In this document: positions 40,944 through 49,323 of the stretch, piece after piece
Layout of the letters: each line of letters opens with the position of its first letter
Numbering within the stretch: position 1 is the first letter of the stretch
Source of the DNA: Streptomyces sp. V1I1
Lineage (GTDB): Bacteria > Actinomycetota > Actinomycetes > Streptomycetales > Streptomycetaceae
Direction: 5' to 3'
NCBI RefSeq assembly: GCF_030817355.1
Contig: NZ_JAUSZH010000001.1
Span: 2,722,501-2,786,500 of the forward strand
DNA length: 64,000 bases
Notes under the pieces: generated by a model
Told to the model about the DNA's origin: nothing
What the model saw: only the letters and a program-made list of their open reading frames with translations
Databases searched by the model: none
Position numbers and translations under genes: made by a program

Positions 40944-42022
40944 TGCCCACCCGTCACCCGGCCACCACCCCCGATGGACGGCGCTCCGCACCGACGGCCG
41001 TCCCCGAGAAGACTGTGCTCAACAAAAACCTGCTCGACCCCGGCTTCGAGCTGACTCTCCGCCCCATGCGCTACCCGGACTTCTACGAGCGCTACCGCGA
41101 CGCGATCAAGAACACCTGGACCGTCGAGGAGGTCGACCTCCACTCCGACGTGGCCGACCTCGCCAAGCTCTCGCCGGGCGAGCAGCACATGATCGGCCGG
41201 CTGGTCGCGTTCTTCGCGACGGGCGACTCGATCGTCTCCAACAACCTGGTGCTCACCCTTTACAAGCACATCAACTCCCCCGAGGCGCGGCTGTACTTGA
41301 GCCGACAGCTCTTCGAGGAGGCTGTGCACGTCCAGTTCTATCTGACGCTGCTGGACACCTACCTCCCCGACCCGGAGGACCGCGCGGCCGCCTTCGACGC
41401 GGTCGAGGAGATCCCGTCGATCCGGGAGAAGGCCCAGTTCTGCTTCAAGTGGATGGACTCTGTCGAGAAGATCGACCGGCTGGAGTCGAAGTCCGACCGC
41501 CGCCGGTTCCTGCTGAACCTGATCTGCTTCGCGGCCTGCATCGAGGGGCTGTTCTTCTACGGCGCGTTCGCGTACGTGTACTGGTTCCGCTCCCGCGGCC
41601 TGCTGCACGGCCTGGCCACCGGCACCAACTGGGTGTTCCGGGACGAGACCATGCACATGAACTTCGCCTTCGAGGTCGTGGACACGGTCCGCAAGGAGGA
41701 GCCTGAGCTCTTCGACGACGCGCTCCAGCAGCAGGTCACGGACATGCTGAAGGAGGCCGTCGAGGCGGAGCTGCAGTTCGGCCGCGATCTGTGCGGCGAC
41801 GGTCTGCCGGGTATGAACACCGAGTCGATGCGCGAGTATCTCCAGTGCGTCGCCGACCAGCGGCTGACCCGGCTGGGCTTCGCCCCGGTGTACGGCTCGG
41901 AGAATCCCTTCTCCTTCATGGAGCTGCAGGGCGTCCAGGAGCTGACGAACTTCTTCGAGCGCCGCCCCTCCGCCTATCAGGTGGCGGTCGAGGGCTCGGT
42001 CGGCTTCGACGACGACTTCTGA
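40943..42022 (+). CDS. nrdB: Class Ia ribonucleotide reductase small (radical) subunit
   Basis: This diiron-tyrosyl radical subunit has 359 residues. Metal ligands and radical environment are visible: SPGEQHMIGR, EEAVHVQFYLTLLDTYL (Glu and His ligands, with Tyr in the position of the E. coli radical Tyr122) and DETMHMNFAFE. The C-terminal acidic tail SVGFDDDF docks NrdA. The ATG overlaps the nrdA stop as TAATG, indicating coupled translation. A terminator-like hairpin at 42036-42072 follows, although nrdS has been described as belonging to the same operon in S. coelicolor. Confidence 0.95.
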   Translation: MPTRHPATTPDGRRSAPTAVPEKTVLNKNLLDPGFELTLRPMRYPDFYERYRDAIKNTWTVEEVDLHSDVADLAKLSPGEQHMIGRLVAFFATGDSIVSNNLVLTLYKHINSPEARLYLSRQLFEEAVHVQFYLTLLDTYLPDPEDRAAAFDAVEEIPSIREKAQFCFKWMDSVEKIDRLESKSDRRRFLLNLICFAACIEGLFFYGAFAYVYWFRSRGLLHGLATGTNWVFRDETMHMNFAFEVVDTVRKEEPELFDDALQQQVTDMLKEAVEAELQFGRDLCGDGLPGMNTESMREYLQCVADQRLTRLGFAPVYGSENPFSFMELQGVQELTNFFERRPSAYQVAVEGSVGFDDDF

Positions 42023-42035
42023 TCTTCCTGGTACA

Positions 42036-42072
42036 CGGCCGGGCGGGTGCCTTTCGCGGGTCCGCCCGGTCG
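42036..42072. terminator. Hairpin downstream of nrdB
   Basis: An 11-bp stem (42036-42046 with 42062-42072, one G-T) has a 15-nt loop, followed by TTTCAG. It sits between nrdB and the convergent small membrane-protein gene and may limit readthrough to nrdS. Confidence 0.6.
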
Positions 42073-42074
42073 TT

Positions 42075-42302
42075 TCAGTGGCACGGGGCCTTCACCGACG
42101 ACGCCCCGAAATCCGGGCGGGGCCAGGCCCTGGGCTTCGGGCTTGCGGAGCGGCGCTCCGCCTCGGGCAGCCGCGCCTGACGACGCTCGGCCTCACGCAG
42201 CCGGCGGTCGACAGCACGGTCTCTCGCGTACCCGACCAGGGAAGGAAGGGCGATCAGCGCGAAGAGGGCGATCACGAACAGGTACTCCAGGAATGTGTTC
42301 AT
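42075..42302 (-). CDS. Small single-pass membrane protein antisense to the nrdB-nrdS gap
   Basis: The 75-residue frame has one hydrophobic helix (FLEYLFVIALFALIALPSLVGY) followed by a strongly basic, heptad-like region (RDRAVDRRLREAERRQARLPEAERR) and a Pro-rich tail. The topology is plausible for a small membrane protein. It lies on the opposite strand between nrdB and nrdS, whose transcript would be antisense to it. ATG 42302 or 42311 are both possible. Confidence is modest because GC-rich antisense frames are common. Confidence 0.5.
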   Translation of the reverse strand: MNTFLEYLFVIALFALIALPSLVGYARDRAVDRRLREAERRQARLPEAERRSASPKPRAWPRPDFGASSVKAPCH

Positions 42303-42338
42303 GCCGTCCACTGTCGCCCTTCCGCACCAAAGAAATCA

Positions 42339-42375
42339 GTGGCAGGACTGTCATAAACAATCGAATTACTGCCAC
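42339..42375. promoter_or_regulatory. Inverted repeat at the nrdS promoter
   Basis: GTGGCAG (42339-42345) and CTGCCAC (42369-42375) form a perfect inverted repeat with a 23-bp AT-rich centre, ending 9 bp before the nrdS ATG. It probably covers a promoter and may be an autoregulatory operator. Confidence 0.5.
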
Positions 42376-42384
42376 ACTGGTTCC

Positions 42385-43359
42385 ATGCTGAAAAATGTGG
42401 CTGCCGTCCTCCTGAACGATGTGCATCCCTTCGAACTCGGCGTCCTCAGCGAGGTTTTCGGCTACGACCGCAGCGACGACGGCCTGCCGGTCTACGACTT
42501 CGCGGCTGTCTCCGCCGAGGGCCCCACCCTGCCCACCCACGCCGGGTTCACCATCAGCACTCCGTACGGCCTCGAACAGCTGGCGGACGCTGATCTCATC
42601 GCCATCCCCACCGGCGGCTCCTACCCCACCCGCGAATACCCCGAGGAGCTGCTCGCCGCACTGCGCAGCGCCGTCGATCGCGGCGCCCGGGTGCTCAGCG
42701 TCTGCACCGGCGCGTTCGTCCTCGGCGCCGCCGGGCTGCTCGACGGCCGCCGCTGCACCACCCACTGGCGGCACGCGCAGGCGCTGGCCCAGCGCCATCC
42801 GCGGGCCTTCGTCGACCCCGATGTGCTGTACGTGGACGAGGGGGCGGTGATCACCTCGGCCGGCACCGCCGCGGCGATCGACGCCTGCCTCCATGTCGTA
42901 CGCCAGGAGCACGGCCCCGAGGTCGCCAACCAGATCGCCCGCCGGATGGTGGTGCCGCCGCACCGCGACGGCGGCCAGGCGCAGTACATCGAGCGCCCGC
43001 TGCCGCGCACCCCCTGCGACACGGTCGGGGACGTCCTGTCCTGGATGGAGCGGCACCTGGACCGCGAGATGACCGTCGAGCAGCTCGCCGCCCGGGCCCA
43101 TATGTCGCCGCGGACCTTCGCCCGCCGCTTCCAGCAGGAGACCGGGACCACGCCCTACCGCTGGCTGCTGCGCCAACGGGTGCTGCTGTCACAGGAGTTG
43201 CTGGAGACGACGGACGAGACGGTGGACGCGATCGCCGGCCGCGCCGGATTCGGCAACGCGGCCGGACTTCGCCACCACTTCCTCCGTATGCTCGACACCA
43301 CCCCGAACGCCTACCGCAGGACCTTCCGCGGACCCATCGCCCCCAGCACGGCCGCCTGA
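42385..43359 (+). CDS. nrdS: AraC-family regulator with DJ-1/PfpI N-domain, NrdS
   Basis: The 324-residue GlxA-type regulator has an N-terminal class I glutaminase/DJ-1-like domain (VLSVCTGAFVLGAAGLLDGRR with the nucleophile-elbow Cys, TSAGTAAAIDACLHVV) and a C-terminal AraC DNA-binding domain (LAARAHMSPRTFARRFQQETG, AIAGRAGFGNAAGLRHHF). It occupies the nrdS position of the S. coelicolor nrdABS operon. Its target is unknown. The ATG has no ribosome site, so a leaderless transcript from its own promoter is likely in addition to nrdAB readthrough. Confidence 0.88.
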   Translation: MLKNVAAVLLNDVHPFELGVLSEVFGYDRSDDGLPVYDFAAVSAEGPTLPTHAGFTISTPYGLEQLADADLIAIPTGGSYPTREYPEELLAALRSAVDRGARVLSVCTGAFVLGAAGLLDGRRCTTHWRHAQALAQRHPRAFVDPDVLYVDEGAVITSAGTAAAIDACLHVVRQEHGPEVANQIARRMVVPPHRDGGQAQYIERPLPRTPCDTVGDVLSWMERHLDREMTVEQLAARAHMSPRTFARRFQQETGTTPYRWLLRQRVLLSQELLETTDETVDAIAGRAGFGNAAGLRHHFLRMLDTTPNAYRRTFRGPIAPSTAA

Positions 43360-43368
43360 CCCGAGCGC

Positions 43369-44106
43369 TCAGATGCCGCAGCTCGACGCCGACCAGAAGC
43401 GACTGGCGCGGTGGTCGAGGTGCGTGTGGTCGCGGTGGCCCGGGTAGCCGGGGCCCAGGATCCCGTTGAAGCCGTGGTTGCGGGCCTGCTGGGCCAGCTT
43501 GCACAGGGAGTGCGGGCCCGCGCCCAGATCCGCCGCGTCACCGTACAGATGACGGCTGCCCGCCGCGCCACCGACCGCGTCGTTGCAGGCCTGCGAGCGG
43601 AAGCCCCTGGTGACGGTGATCGGCTGGTCGCCGAGCGCGTGCCGCAGGGCCTCCAGCTTCCACATGGTGCGCAGCGCATTGGACTTGGCGGTCGCGGCGC
43701 TCACCGCACCGCCGGCCCAGGTGCTGTTGCAGTTGTTGAGCTCCCGGTAGGTGAAGTGGACGGGCGTGCAGTCGTCGTCCTGGAGGGCGTAGAGCTTGGA
43801 GAATGTGGCGGACCCCGCGACGCCGTCGGCGCCGAGCCCGTACGCCGACTGGAACCGCTTGACGGCCGCGGTGGTCGCCGGGCCGTAGTCGCCGTCGATG
43901 GCGAGCACCCCGCCGTAGCCGGGATGTCCGGCGACCCGGATCTGGAGCTCGGTGACGTCGGCGCCGGACGCGCCCTGGGAGAGCGTGCGCGACCAGGTGT
44001 AGCAGCCGTCCGCCTGGGCGGTGCCGGCCGTCGCCACGACTCCGGCCAAGGCGGCAGCCATGAGCATGACAAGAGAAAGCAAGAGTCGTGCGGTGTGCCG
44101 GAACAT
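43369..44106 (-). CDS. Secreted peptidoglycan-binding D-Ala-D-Ala carboxypeptidase-like protein (M15)
   Basis: The 245-residue precursor has a signal peptide (LLLSLVMLMAAALAGVVATAGTAQA, cleavage after AQA near 30), a peptidoglycan-binding domain 1 (GADVTELQIRV...DYGPATTAAVKRFQ) and a C-terminal peptidase M15A domain with zinc motifs SRHLYGDAADL and HRDHTHLD. It likely trims cell-wall peptides outside the cell. ATG 44106 has GGAGG 5 nt upstream; the longer open frame is unlikely. It is convergent with nrdS, the stops being 9 bp apart. Confidence 0.88.
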   Translation of the reverse strand: MFRHTARLLLSLVMLMAAALAGVVATAGTAQADGCYTWSRTLSQGASGADVTELQIRVAGHPGYGGVLAIDGDYGPATTAAVKRFQSAYGLGADGVAGSATFSKLYALQDDDCTPVHFTYRELNNCNSTWAGGAVSAATAKSNALRTMWKLEALRHALGDQPITVTRGFRSQACNDAVGGAAGSRHLYGDAADLGAGPHSLCKLAQQARNHGFNGILGPGYPGHRDHTHLDHRASRFWSASSCGI

Positions 44107-44218
44107 CGGGCCTCCATACCGTGAGTGCGGTGTACGGCAGAGACTGGCGGGACGGTCGACACGCGTCAACAGGGTCTCGTCCGGCATCATTTGTCCACCC
44201 AATGACGGCGAACACACC

Positions 44219-44249
44219 GAAGGGCCCGCTCGGCGTGAGCGGGCCCTTC
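44219..44249 (-). terminator. Terminator of the peptide deformylase gene
   Basis: A perfect 13-bp stem (44219-44231 with 44237-44249) with a 5-nt loop lies 13 bp past the def stop. Confidence 0.85.
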
Positions 44250-44262
44250 GCAGACTCGGAAC

Positions 44263-44892
44263 TCAGCTGTTCGGCACGGTCTCGTAGCGCGGCGTGCCCT
44301 CTTCCATCTGCCGCAGCGCGTCCTTGCGGTCCCGCTTGGAGAGCCGGTCGATGTAGAGGTAGCCGTACAGATGATCCGTCTCGTGCTGCAGGCAGCGGGC
44401 GAAGTACCCCGTGCCGCGCACCCGGATCGGCTTGCCCTCGGCGTCCTGCCCGCGCACCACCGCGTAGTCGGGGCGCGGCAGCGAGGCGTACGCCGTCGGC
44501 ACCGAGAGGCAGCCCTCATTGGAGTCGTCGAGGACGCGCAGCTCCGGCGGCAGCTCCTCCAGGACCGGGTTGCAGACGACACCGGTGTGACGTACACCGT
44601 CGTCGTCCGGGCAGTCGTACACGAAGACCTTGAGGTCCACGCCGATCTGGTTGGCGGCCAGGCCCACGCCCTCCGCCGCCTTCTGGCTGGCGAACATGTC
44701 GTCGATCAGTGCGGCGAGCTTGTCGTCGAACTCGGTGACGTCCTTGCACTCCTTGTGGAGCACCGGGTTGCCGACGACCGTGATCGGCCGTGCCGTACCG
44801 CGCTCGCGGTGCGCCAGCTCACGCTCCTCGCAGTCCTCCGTGTCGACGACGAAGCTGTCGTTCACCTGCTCGTCCGTCCGCTGCTGCGCCAT
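44263..44892 (-). CDS. def: Peptide deformylase
   Basis: This enzyme removes the N-formyl group from nascent proteins using an Fe/Zn centre. The 209-residue protein contains all three motifs: [15 protein letters not shown] (metal Cys) and QHETDHLYG (two metal His and catalytic Glu). A ~35-residue acidic N-terminal extension precedes the core, which is common for one of the several Streptomyces deformylases. It is monocistronic with its own terminator. Confidence 0.96.
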   Translation of the reverse strand: MAQQRTDEQVNDSFVVDTEDCEERELAHRERGTARPITVVGNPVLHKECKDVTEFDDKLAALIDDMFASQKAAEGVGLAANQIGVDLKVFVYDCPDDDGVRHTGVVCNPVLEELPPELRVLDDSNEGCLSVPTAYASLPRPDYAVVRGQDAEGKPIRVRGTGYFARCLQHETDHLYGYLYIDRLSKRDRKDALRQMEEGTPRYETVPNS

Positions 44893-44952
44893 GTCCGCTT
44901 CTGCGCCTTCCTGAAATCCCGAATCTGATCCCGTACAGCCTACGGCCAGGGA

Positions 44953-46029
44953 TCAGCAGACTTCCTCGAGATCCCGCCACTCACGGGAGTCCGGGCTGTC
45001 TGCGACCCAGCTGTCCAGCAGCCCCCGGACAAGCCCGGCGGGCGCCGCGATGCCGCACTCGCGCTCCGGCGACCACAGATCGCCCGCAGTGCGGTGGCCG
45101 AGGGGCCCCGGATGGCCCGGCTCGCTGTGGTCGTGCGGGTCGAGGTGCTCGCCCTCGCCCTCGGCACTCGGCATCCGGCTCTCGGAACAGGACCGGCACA
45201 GCAGCCGCACCGACGAGGACCAGTCCTCGGCGGCGAATCCGGCGTCCGAGGCGAGCTGCTCCAAGGCGTCCCGGTCGGCCTCGGCCGCGGCCTCCAGCAG
45301 CACCACCCAGGTGGGTACGGGCGAGGGCGCCCAGAGCTCGATCTCGTCGAAGACGGGGTACGAAGGCCCTGCGGAGGTGGTCCGCTCCCCATGGGGCACG
45401 CCGTCATGCAGGACGACCTCGCCCCAGCGGCGTCCGGAGGACGGCAGCGGGATGGAGAGCACTTCTATCCGGGCCGGGTCGAGCCTGCGGCCCCACACCA
45501 CCTCGGCCTCGCCCTCGGGTGAGAGACGGACGGCGGCGCTGCCCAGCTCCATGCCGACCGGCTCGCCATTGGCGGCGGCCGCGCCCGGCACCTTCAGTCC
45601 GTACGCCTGCCAGGAGCGACGGGCCAGCGGCCAGTCCTGCAGGGCGGTGGCTGCGATCCCGACGTTCCACCAGTCGGGGGCGCCGGTCTCCTTGTCCAGC
45701 AGCGCGACGGCCCGCAGGCCGGCGGCGCGCGCCTGCTCCCAGTCGTGCCGGAACTTGTGCAGCAGCGCCAGGTTGAACCAGGACTCGGAGAGCCAGGGCT
45801 CGAGGTCCGCCGCCCGTGTCAGGAGTGCGCCCGCGTCCTCGTACCGGCCGTCGCCGATCAGCGTGAACGCGCGGTCGGTGGCCTGCCGCCAAGAGGCGGA
45901 TGGCCGATGCCGTACCTTCCCGAAGATCCTCACGATTCCCGCCTGCCGGTCGCTCGGGTCACTGCCCCCGGACGCATGCTTGTATGCCTTCTTTCGCATC
46001 CAACCATGCCTAGTCGGAGGCTCGCTCAT
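44953..46029 (-). CDS. Tetratricopeptide-repeat protein, unknown function
   Basis: The 358-residue cytosolic protein has TPR-like helices at about 48-135 (RAFTLIGDGRYEDAGALLTRAADLEP, SWFNLALLHKFRHDWEQAR, WWNVGIAATALQDWPLARRSWQ). A beta-rich region of unknown fold follows (VRLSPEGEAEVVWGRRLDPARI), then an acidic His/Asp-rich segment (EGEHLDPHDHSEPGH) and a Cys-containing C-terminus. A basic N-terminus of ~40 residues precedes. Homologues are conserved in Streptomyces. It may be a scaffolding protein. The ATG at 46029 has no strong ribosome site; MRKKAYKHASG inside is an alternative start. Confidence 0.75.
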   Translation of the reverse strand: MSEPPTRHGWMRKKAYKHASGGSDPSDRQAGIVRIFGKVRHRPSASWRQATDRAFTLIGDGRYEDAGALLTRAADLEPWLSESWFNLALLHKFRHDWEQARAAGLRAVALLDKETGAPDWWNVGIAATALQDWPLARRSWQAYGLKVPGAAAANGEPVGMELGSAAVRLSPEGEAEVVWGRRLDPARIEVLSIPLPSSGRRWGEVVLHDGVPHGERTTSAGPSYPVFDEIELWAPSPVPTWVVLLEAAAEADRDALEQLASDAGFAAEDWSSSVRLLCRSCSESRMPSAEGEGEHLDPHDHSEPGHPGPLGHRTAGDLWSPERECGIAAPAGLVRGLLDSWVADSPDSREWRDLEEVC

Positions 46030-46039
46030 TACCCATGGG

Positions 46040-47365
46040 TTACCCAGGTGGGACAGGGGCCAGACCGCCTCGTGCGAGGACTCTGGCGAGGGATTCGACC
46101 ACCTCGGGCTGGTAGTCGCGCCCGGTGCCGAGCCGCAGCTGCTCGAGTGCGCTGAGCGCCCCGCCCGCTGTTCCTCCGCTTCCCCCGGCCAGATCGTCGT
46201 ATGCGTTGACGGCCCGGACGATCCGGGCGGGCAGCGGCTGTTCGCGGTACGGGTCGGCCTGCATCTCCACCACGACGGCGACGGCCGCGGGGACGCCGGT
46301 CTGGCGGACGACGGCCCCGCCGAGCAGCGCTATCCGCCGCTGCTCGGCGACGGGCAGGGTGGCGGTGGCCCCCTCCGGTACGGGATCGACGAGCGACAGC
46401 TGCCCGATGTCGTGCATCAGCGCCGCGTACTCCAGGACGGTCAGATCGGGCCCCGAGAGGCCCAGCTCCCGCCCGACGGCGGTGCTGAGCGCGGCGACTC
46501 TGCGGGCGTGGCCCGGCTGGGTGTACCCGGCGATCTCGGTGGCGCGGGCGAGGGACACGATGGTCTGCCGGTAAGTGGTCCTGACCGCGGCGTACCGCCG
46601 GAAGGAAAGCTGGGCGAGGAGGAGGGGCACGCAGAACACGGGCAGCGCCCAGAGTCCGGCGACGGCGACGGCGAGAGCCATCACGGCTCCGGTGGCGCAG
46701 ACCGCGGAGCCTATGCCGAGCAGGGCTCTGAGCTCGTCGCGCAGGAAAGGGCCATACGGAGTGGGGGTACCTCCCATGCGCTTGGCGCTGTGGGGGAGGG
46801 TGCGGGCGCGCAGCATCGCGGCGGCGAGGACGGCGTCGCAGAGGGCGGTCAGCACGAGCAGCAGGAGAAGGAACACCGCGTAAAAGGCACCGTGCCCGAC
46901 CCAGCGCTCCAGCTCACCGGAGTTGTAGAGCGGCTGGAAGCAGACGGCGGCGAACCCGACGGTCAGCACCCGCCGCGCCACATGGTCGAGCGCGGGGCCG
47001 CTCCCCCGCGCCACATGCGGTACGGCCCCCGCGAGCGCGGCCGCGACGACGACGGCGACGACCTGAAGCACCCCGTGCGTGGTGGGCCGTCCCGCGCACT
47101 CTCCGAGCAGCGCGTAGGCGAGCGCACCCGCGGCTCCCAGAGGCGCCGACTCCCTCCCCCATGGCGCCAAGCGCATGGGAGGTACCCCCACCCCGGGCAG
47201 GGCTCCCCAACGGGCGAGCTCCCCGACGGCGATGAACGACCCGAAGGCAAGGGCGTTCCCGGGCTGGTCCACTCCCTGCCACAGGGTCGCGGCCAGCGCA
47301 GCGCCGGTGAGCAACGCGGCGGCGGCGTAGACGACGCGGACGAGGTTCCCCGGCGAGGGGGTCAC
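46040..47365 (-). CDS. Membrane protein with degenerate HD domain
   Basis: The 441-residue protein has an N-terminal membrane region with about seven helices and a C-terminal HD-type domain (PGHARRVAALSTAVGRELGL, YAALMHDIGQLSLVDP). The HD pair is intact, but the following Lys is Gln and no HHE or GYP motif is visible. It therefore looks like a degenerate paralogue of the adjacent HD-GYP protein and may not degrade c-di-GMP. Two copies of a 41-bp repeat, in opposite orientation, are inserted in frame in the membrane part (46761-46801, 47151-47191). It starts 24 bp after the upstream gene's stop, so it is probably cotranscribed. Confidence 0.82.
   Translation of the reverse strand: MTPSPGNLVRVVYAAAALLTGAALAATLWQGVDQPGNALAFGSFIAVGELARWGALPGVGVPPMRLAPWGRESAPLGAAGALAYALLGECAGRPTTHGVLQVVAVVVAAALAGAVPHVARGSGPALDHVARRVLTVGFAAVCFQPLYNSGELERWVGHGAFYAVFLLLLLVLTALCDAVLAAAMLRARTLPHSAKRMGGTPTPYGPFLRDELRALLGIGSAVCATGAVMALAVAVAGLWALPVFCVPLLLAQLSFRRYAAVRTTYRQTIVSLARATEIAGYTQPGHARRVAALSTAVGRELGLSGPDLTVLEYAALMHDIGQLSLVDPVPEGATATLPVAEQRRIALLGGAVVRQTGVPAAVAVVVEMQADPYREQPLPARIVRAVNAYDDLAGGSGGTAGGALSALEQLRLGTGRDYQPEVVESLARVLARGGLAPVPPG
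46761..46801 (+). repeat. REP-like 41-bp element, copy A, inside the HD-domain gene
   Basis: The 41-mer beginning GTGGGGGTACCTCCCATGCG folds into an imperfect hairpin (CTCCCA...GCGC-TTG-GCGC...TGGGGGAG). It matches copy B at 39 of 41 positions in inverted orientation. On the coding strand it encodes SAKRMGGTPTP-like residues within a cytoplasmic loop. Confidence 0.85.
47151..47191 (-). repeat. REP-like 41-bp element, copy B, inside the HD-domain gene
   Basis: This is the reverse complement of copy A with two differences in the loop-proximal stem. It encodes VGVPPMRLAPWGRES in the host protein's membrane-domain loop. The pair flanks a 349-bp segment. Confidence 0.85.
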
Positions 47366-47389
47366 CCGGGTCTGCCCGCAGAGCCGGCG

Positions 47390-48784
47390 TCACGCCCCGG
47401 CACCGTCACACGTCCCTGGTCCGGCTGCGGAGGGACGTTTCCGCGTACGCCCCGCCCGGCGGCCCCCACGCCGGACCCGGCACCGTCTCCCGCACCCACG
47501 CCGGCCCTCGTCCGACGTCACCGCCGTCTCCCACCCGTGCCGCTCCAGCGCCCGCACCAGTGCCCGCACCATCTGCGGGTCGAACTGGGTCCCCGCGCAC
47601 CGCTTCAGCTCCTCCAGAGCCACCGCCACCGGCCGCGCCCGCCGGTACGACCTGGTCGACGTCATCGCGTCGAACGCGTCCGCCACCGCAACCACCCGCG
47701 CGAACTCCGGGATCTGGCGTCCCACGAGACCGTACGGATACCCGCTCCCGTCCAGCCGCTCGTGGTGGTGCAGGATCGCCGCCCGCGCCTCCCCCAGAAA
47801 TCCGATGCCGCGCACCATGTCGTGCCCGTACTCCGGATGCAGCTCGATCACCCGCCGCTCCTGAGGCGTCAGCGGCCCGTCCTTGCGCAGCACCCGCGTC
47901 GGCACCCCGAGCTTCCCCACGTCGTGCAGGATCCCGGCGAACCGGAGCAGCTCGAGCCGCGCCTCGTCCATGCTCAGTTCGCGCGCGATCAGCACGGACG
48001 CGCGCCCGACCCGCTCGCTGTGGCCCCGGGTGTACTTGTCCTTGATGTCGACGGCCTGCACCAGTGCCCGGATCGTCGCCTGGTGCGCGGCACGCTCCCG
48101 GTGGTACTGCGCGAAGATCCAGCAGGAGATGTACATCGGCAGCAGTACGAGAAGCGCGGACAGCGGCCCGTACGGACTGCGCCACAGCACGGCCATCATC
48201 AGCCCGGCGAGGCCGTGCACACAGTGCGGCGCCAGCGATCGCAGCAGCAGCCCGCGCCAGGCGGTCCGCAGGAGCAGTTGTTCCGCAGTGGCGAGGATGC
48301 CGCCGTCGAGCGCGGTCAGCACCAGACAGAAGACGAGCGCCCCGGCCGCGGCGGGCAGCAGCGCGTACGGGAAGTCCGGCGCCCGCAGCGTGGGCTCCCC
48401 GGCGAACAGCAGATACGTTTGCGCCGCGCCCCATGTCGCGAGCGCGAGCTGCGCCGCCCGCCAGATCCGCCGTACGCCCGCGGGCCGCTGGTCGACCCTG
48501 CCCAGCAGAGCGCCGGGCACGGCGACGAGCGCGGCCGCGGCCGGCGGCAGCAGAAACGCCCCGGCGAGCAGTACGGGGAAGAACGACCCGGCGCCCACCG
48601 GCACGGACTTCCCGATGTAGCGGCAGCGGGCGGGCATCTCGCACGCGGCGTAGAGCCCGGCGAGCAGCAGCACGGCGCTCCAGGGGACCGCGGCTGCGTG
48701 CCGCACCGCGGGCAGTGCGCATACCACAGCACACTGCACCGCGCCGAAAATGTAGGCGCGTGCCGCCACCGGTATGGCCCTCAC
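47390..48784 (-). CDS. HD-GYP domain membrane protein, likely c-di-GMP phosphodiesterase
   Basis: The 464-residue protein has a membrane N-terminal half with about eight helices (MASE-like) and a complete HD-GYP domain: KYTRGHSERVGRAS, GILHDVGKLGVP, HPEYGHDMVRGIG, ILHHHERLDGSGYPYGLVG and VADAFDAMTSTRSYR. All metal ligands are present, so cyclic-di-GMP hydrolysis is expected, which in Streptomyces influences development. The last ~45 residues are an Arg/Gly-rich tail after TAVTSDE. GTG 48784 has an AGAGGGCGG upstream. It is probably an operon with the degenerate HD protein. Confidence 0.87.
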   Translation of the reverse strand: MRAIPVAARAYIFGAVQCAVVCALPAVRHAAAVPWSAVLLLAGLYAACEMPARCRYIGKSVPVGAGSFFPVLLAGAFLLPPAAAALVAVPGALLGRVDQRPAGVRRIWRAAQLALATWGAAQTYLLFAGEPTLRAPDFPYALLPAAAGALVFCLVLTALDGGILATAEQLLLRTAWRGLLLRSLAPHCVHGLAGLMMAVLWRSPYGPLSALLVLLPMYISCWIFAQYHRERAAHQATIRALVQAVDIKDKYTRGHSERVGRASVLIARELSMDEARLELLRFAGILHDVGKLGVPTRVLRKDGPLTPQERRVIELHPEYGHDMVRGIGFLGEARAAILHHHERLDGSGYPYGLVGRQIPEFARVVAVADAFDAMTSTRSYRRARPVAVALEELKRCAGTQFDPQMVRALVRALERHGWETAVTSDEGRRGCGRRCRVRRGGRRAGRTRKRPSAAGPGTCDGAGA

Positions 48785-48892
48785 TGCCCCGCCCTCTCTC
48801 GCCCTCTCTCAAATGGAGCGCCAGGCTAGCGAGTTGGTGGTGCCGCGGCGGCGAGTAGTCAGCTTTTCGCACCTACGGGTGACAGGCCGGGG

Positions 48893-48940
48893 TATACGCA
48901 AGCGCGTATATGTGAAGCGGGCACATGTGAAGCGGGCATA
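48893..48940. repeat. Inverted and tandem repeats upstream of the HD-GYP gene
   Basis: TATACGC (48893-48899) and GCGTATA (48904-48910) form a 7-bp inverted repeat with a 4-bp spacer. It is followed directly by two tandem 15-bp copies of TGTGAAGCGGGCAYA at 48911-48925 and 48926-48940. This lies about 110-155 bp upstream of the HD-GYP start and may be an operator. Confidence 0.65.
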
Positions 48941-48999
48941 CGCGAAAGGCGCGCCACGACAACTGCGGCGCACCTTGTGCGTACGTACTGTGCCGGTGC

Positions 49000-49323
49000 C
49001 TACTCCTGGGCGGCGACGCCCGGCAGCTCCACGTCGGCGACCGTCACGTCGTGGTCGGGCACGGCCTGACCGGACCGGATCAGGTCGATGCGCCCCATGA
49101 CCTTGGCCCGCAGATCACTGGGCACGTCGTCATGGCCGCAGCAACGCTTGACCAGCTTCTTCACGGCCTGCTCAAGACCGTACTTCTCCAGGCACGGCGA
49201 GCACTCCTCGAAGTGCACTTCGAACTTGGTGCAGTCGGCGTCGGGCATCTCATGGTCGAGAAACTCATAGAGATGGTCCAGGACCTCTGAGCAGTCCGTC
49301 TCGTGCGGCTCTCCGCAGCTCAT
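49000..49323 (-). CDS. rsrA: Redox-sensing zinc anti-sigma factor RsrA
   Basis: This protein binds SigR in the reduced, zinc-loaded state and releases it on disulfide stress. The 107-residue ZAS protein has cysteines at 3, 11, 31, 41, 44, 61 and 62, with the zinc motif H37-x3-C41-x2-C44 (HFEECSPC). This is the same cysteine pattern as S. coelicolor RsrA. The ATG overlaps the sigR stop (ATGA), so it is translated with its sigma factor. Confidence 0.97.
   Translation of the reverse strand: MSCGEPHETDCSEVLDHLYEFLDHEMPDADCTKFEVHFEECSPCLEKYGLEQAVKKLVKRCCGHDDVPSDLRAKVMGRIDLIRSGQAVPDHDVTVADVELPGVAAQE

Noticed and set aside
38571..42022. Possible B12-dependent class II reductase because of the B12 element
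   Set aside because: The large subunit has class I features (CEACQ end, paired YY, partner NrdB with diiron ligands). The riboswitch represses it when B12 is present.
45050..48829. A 1259-codon plus-strand open frame
   Set aside because: It is the mirror of four well-supported minus-strand genes (TPR protein, two HD proteins) caused by high GC at third positions. It has low-complexity Arg/Pro composition and no domain.
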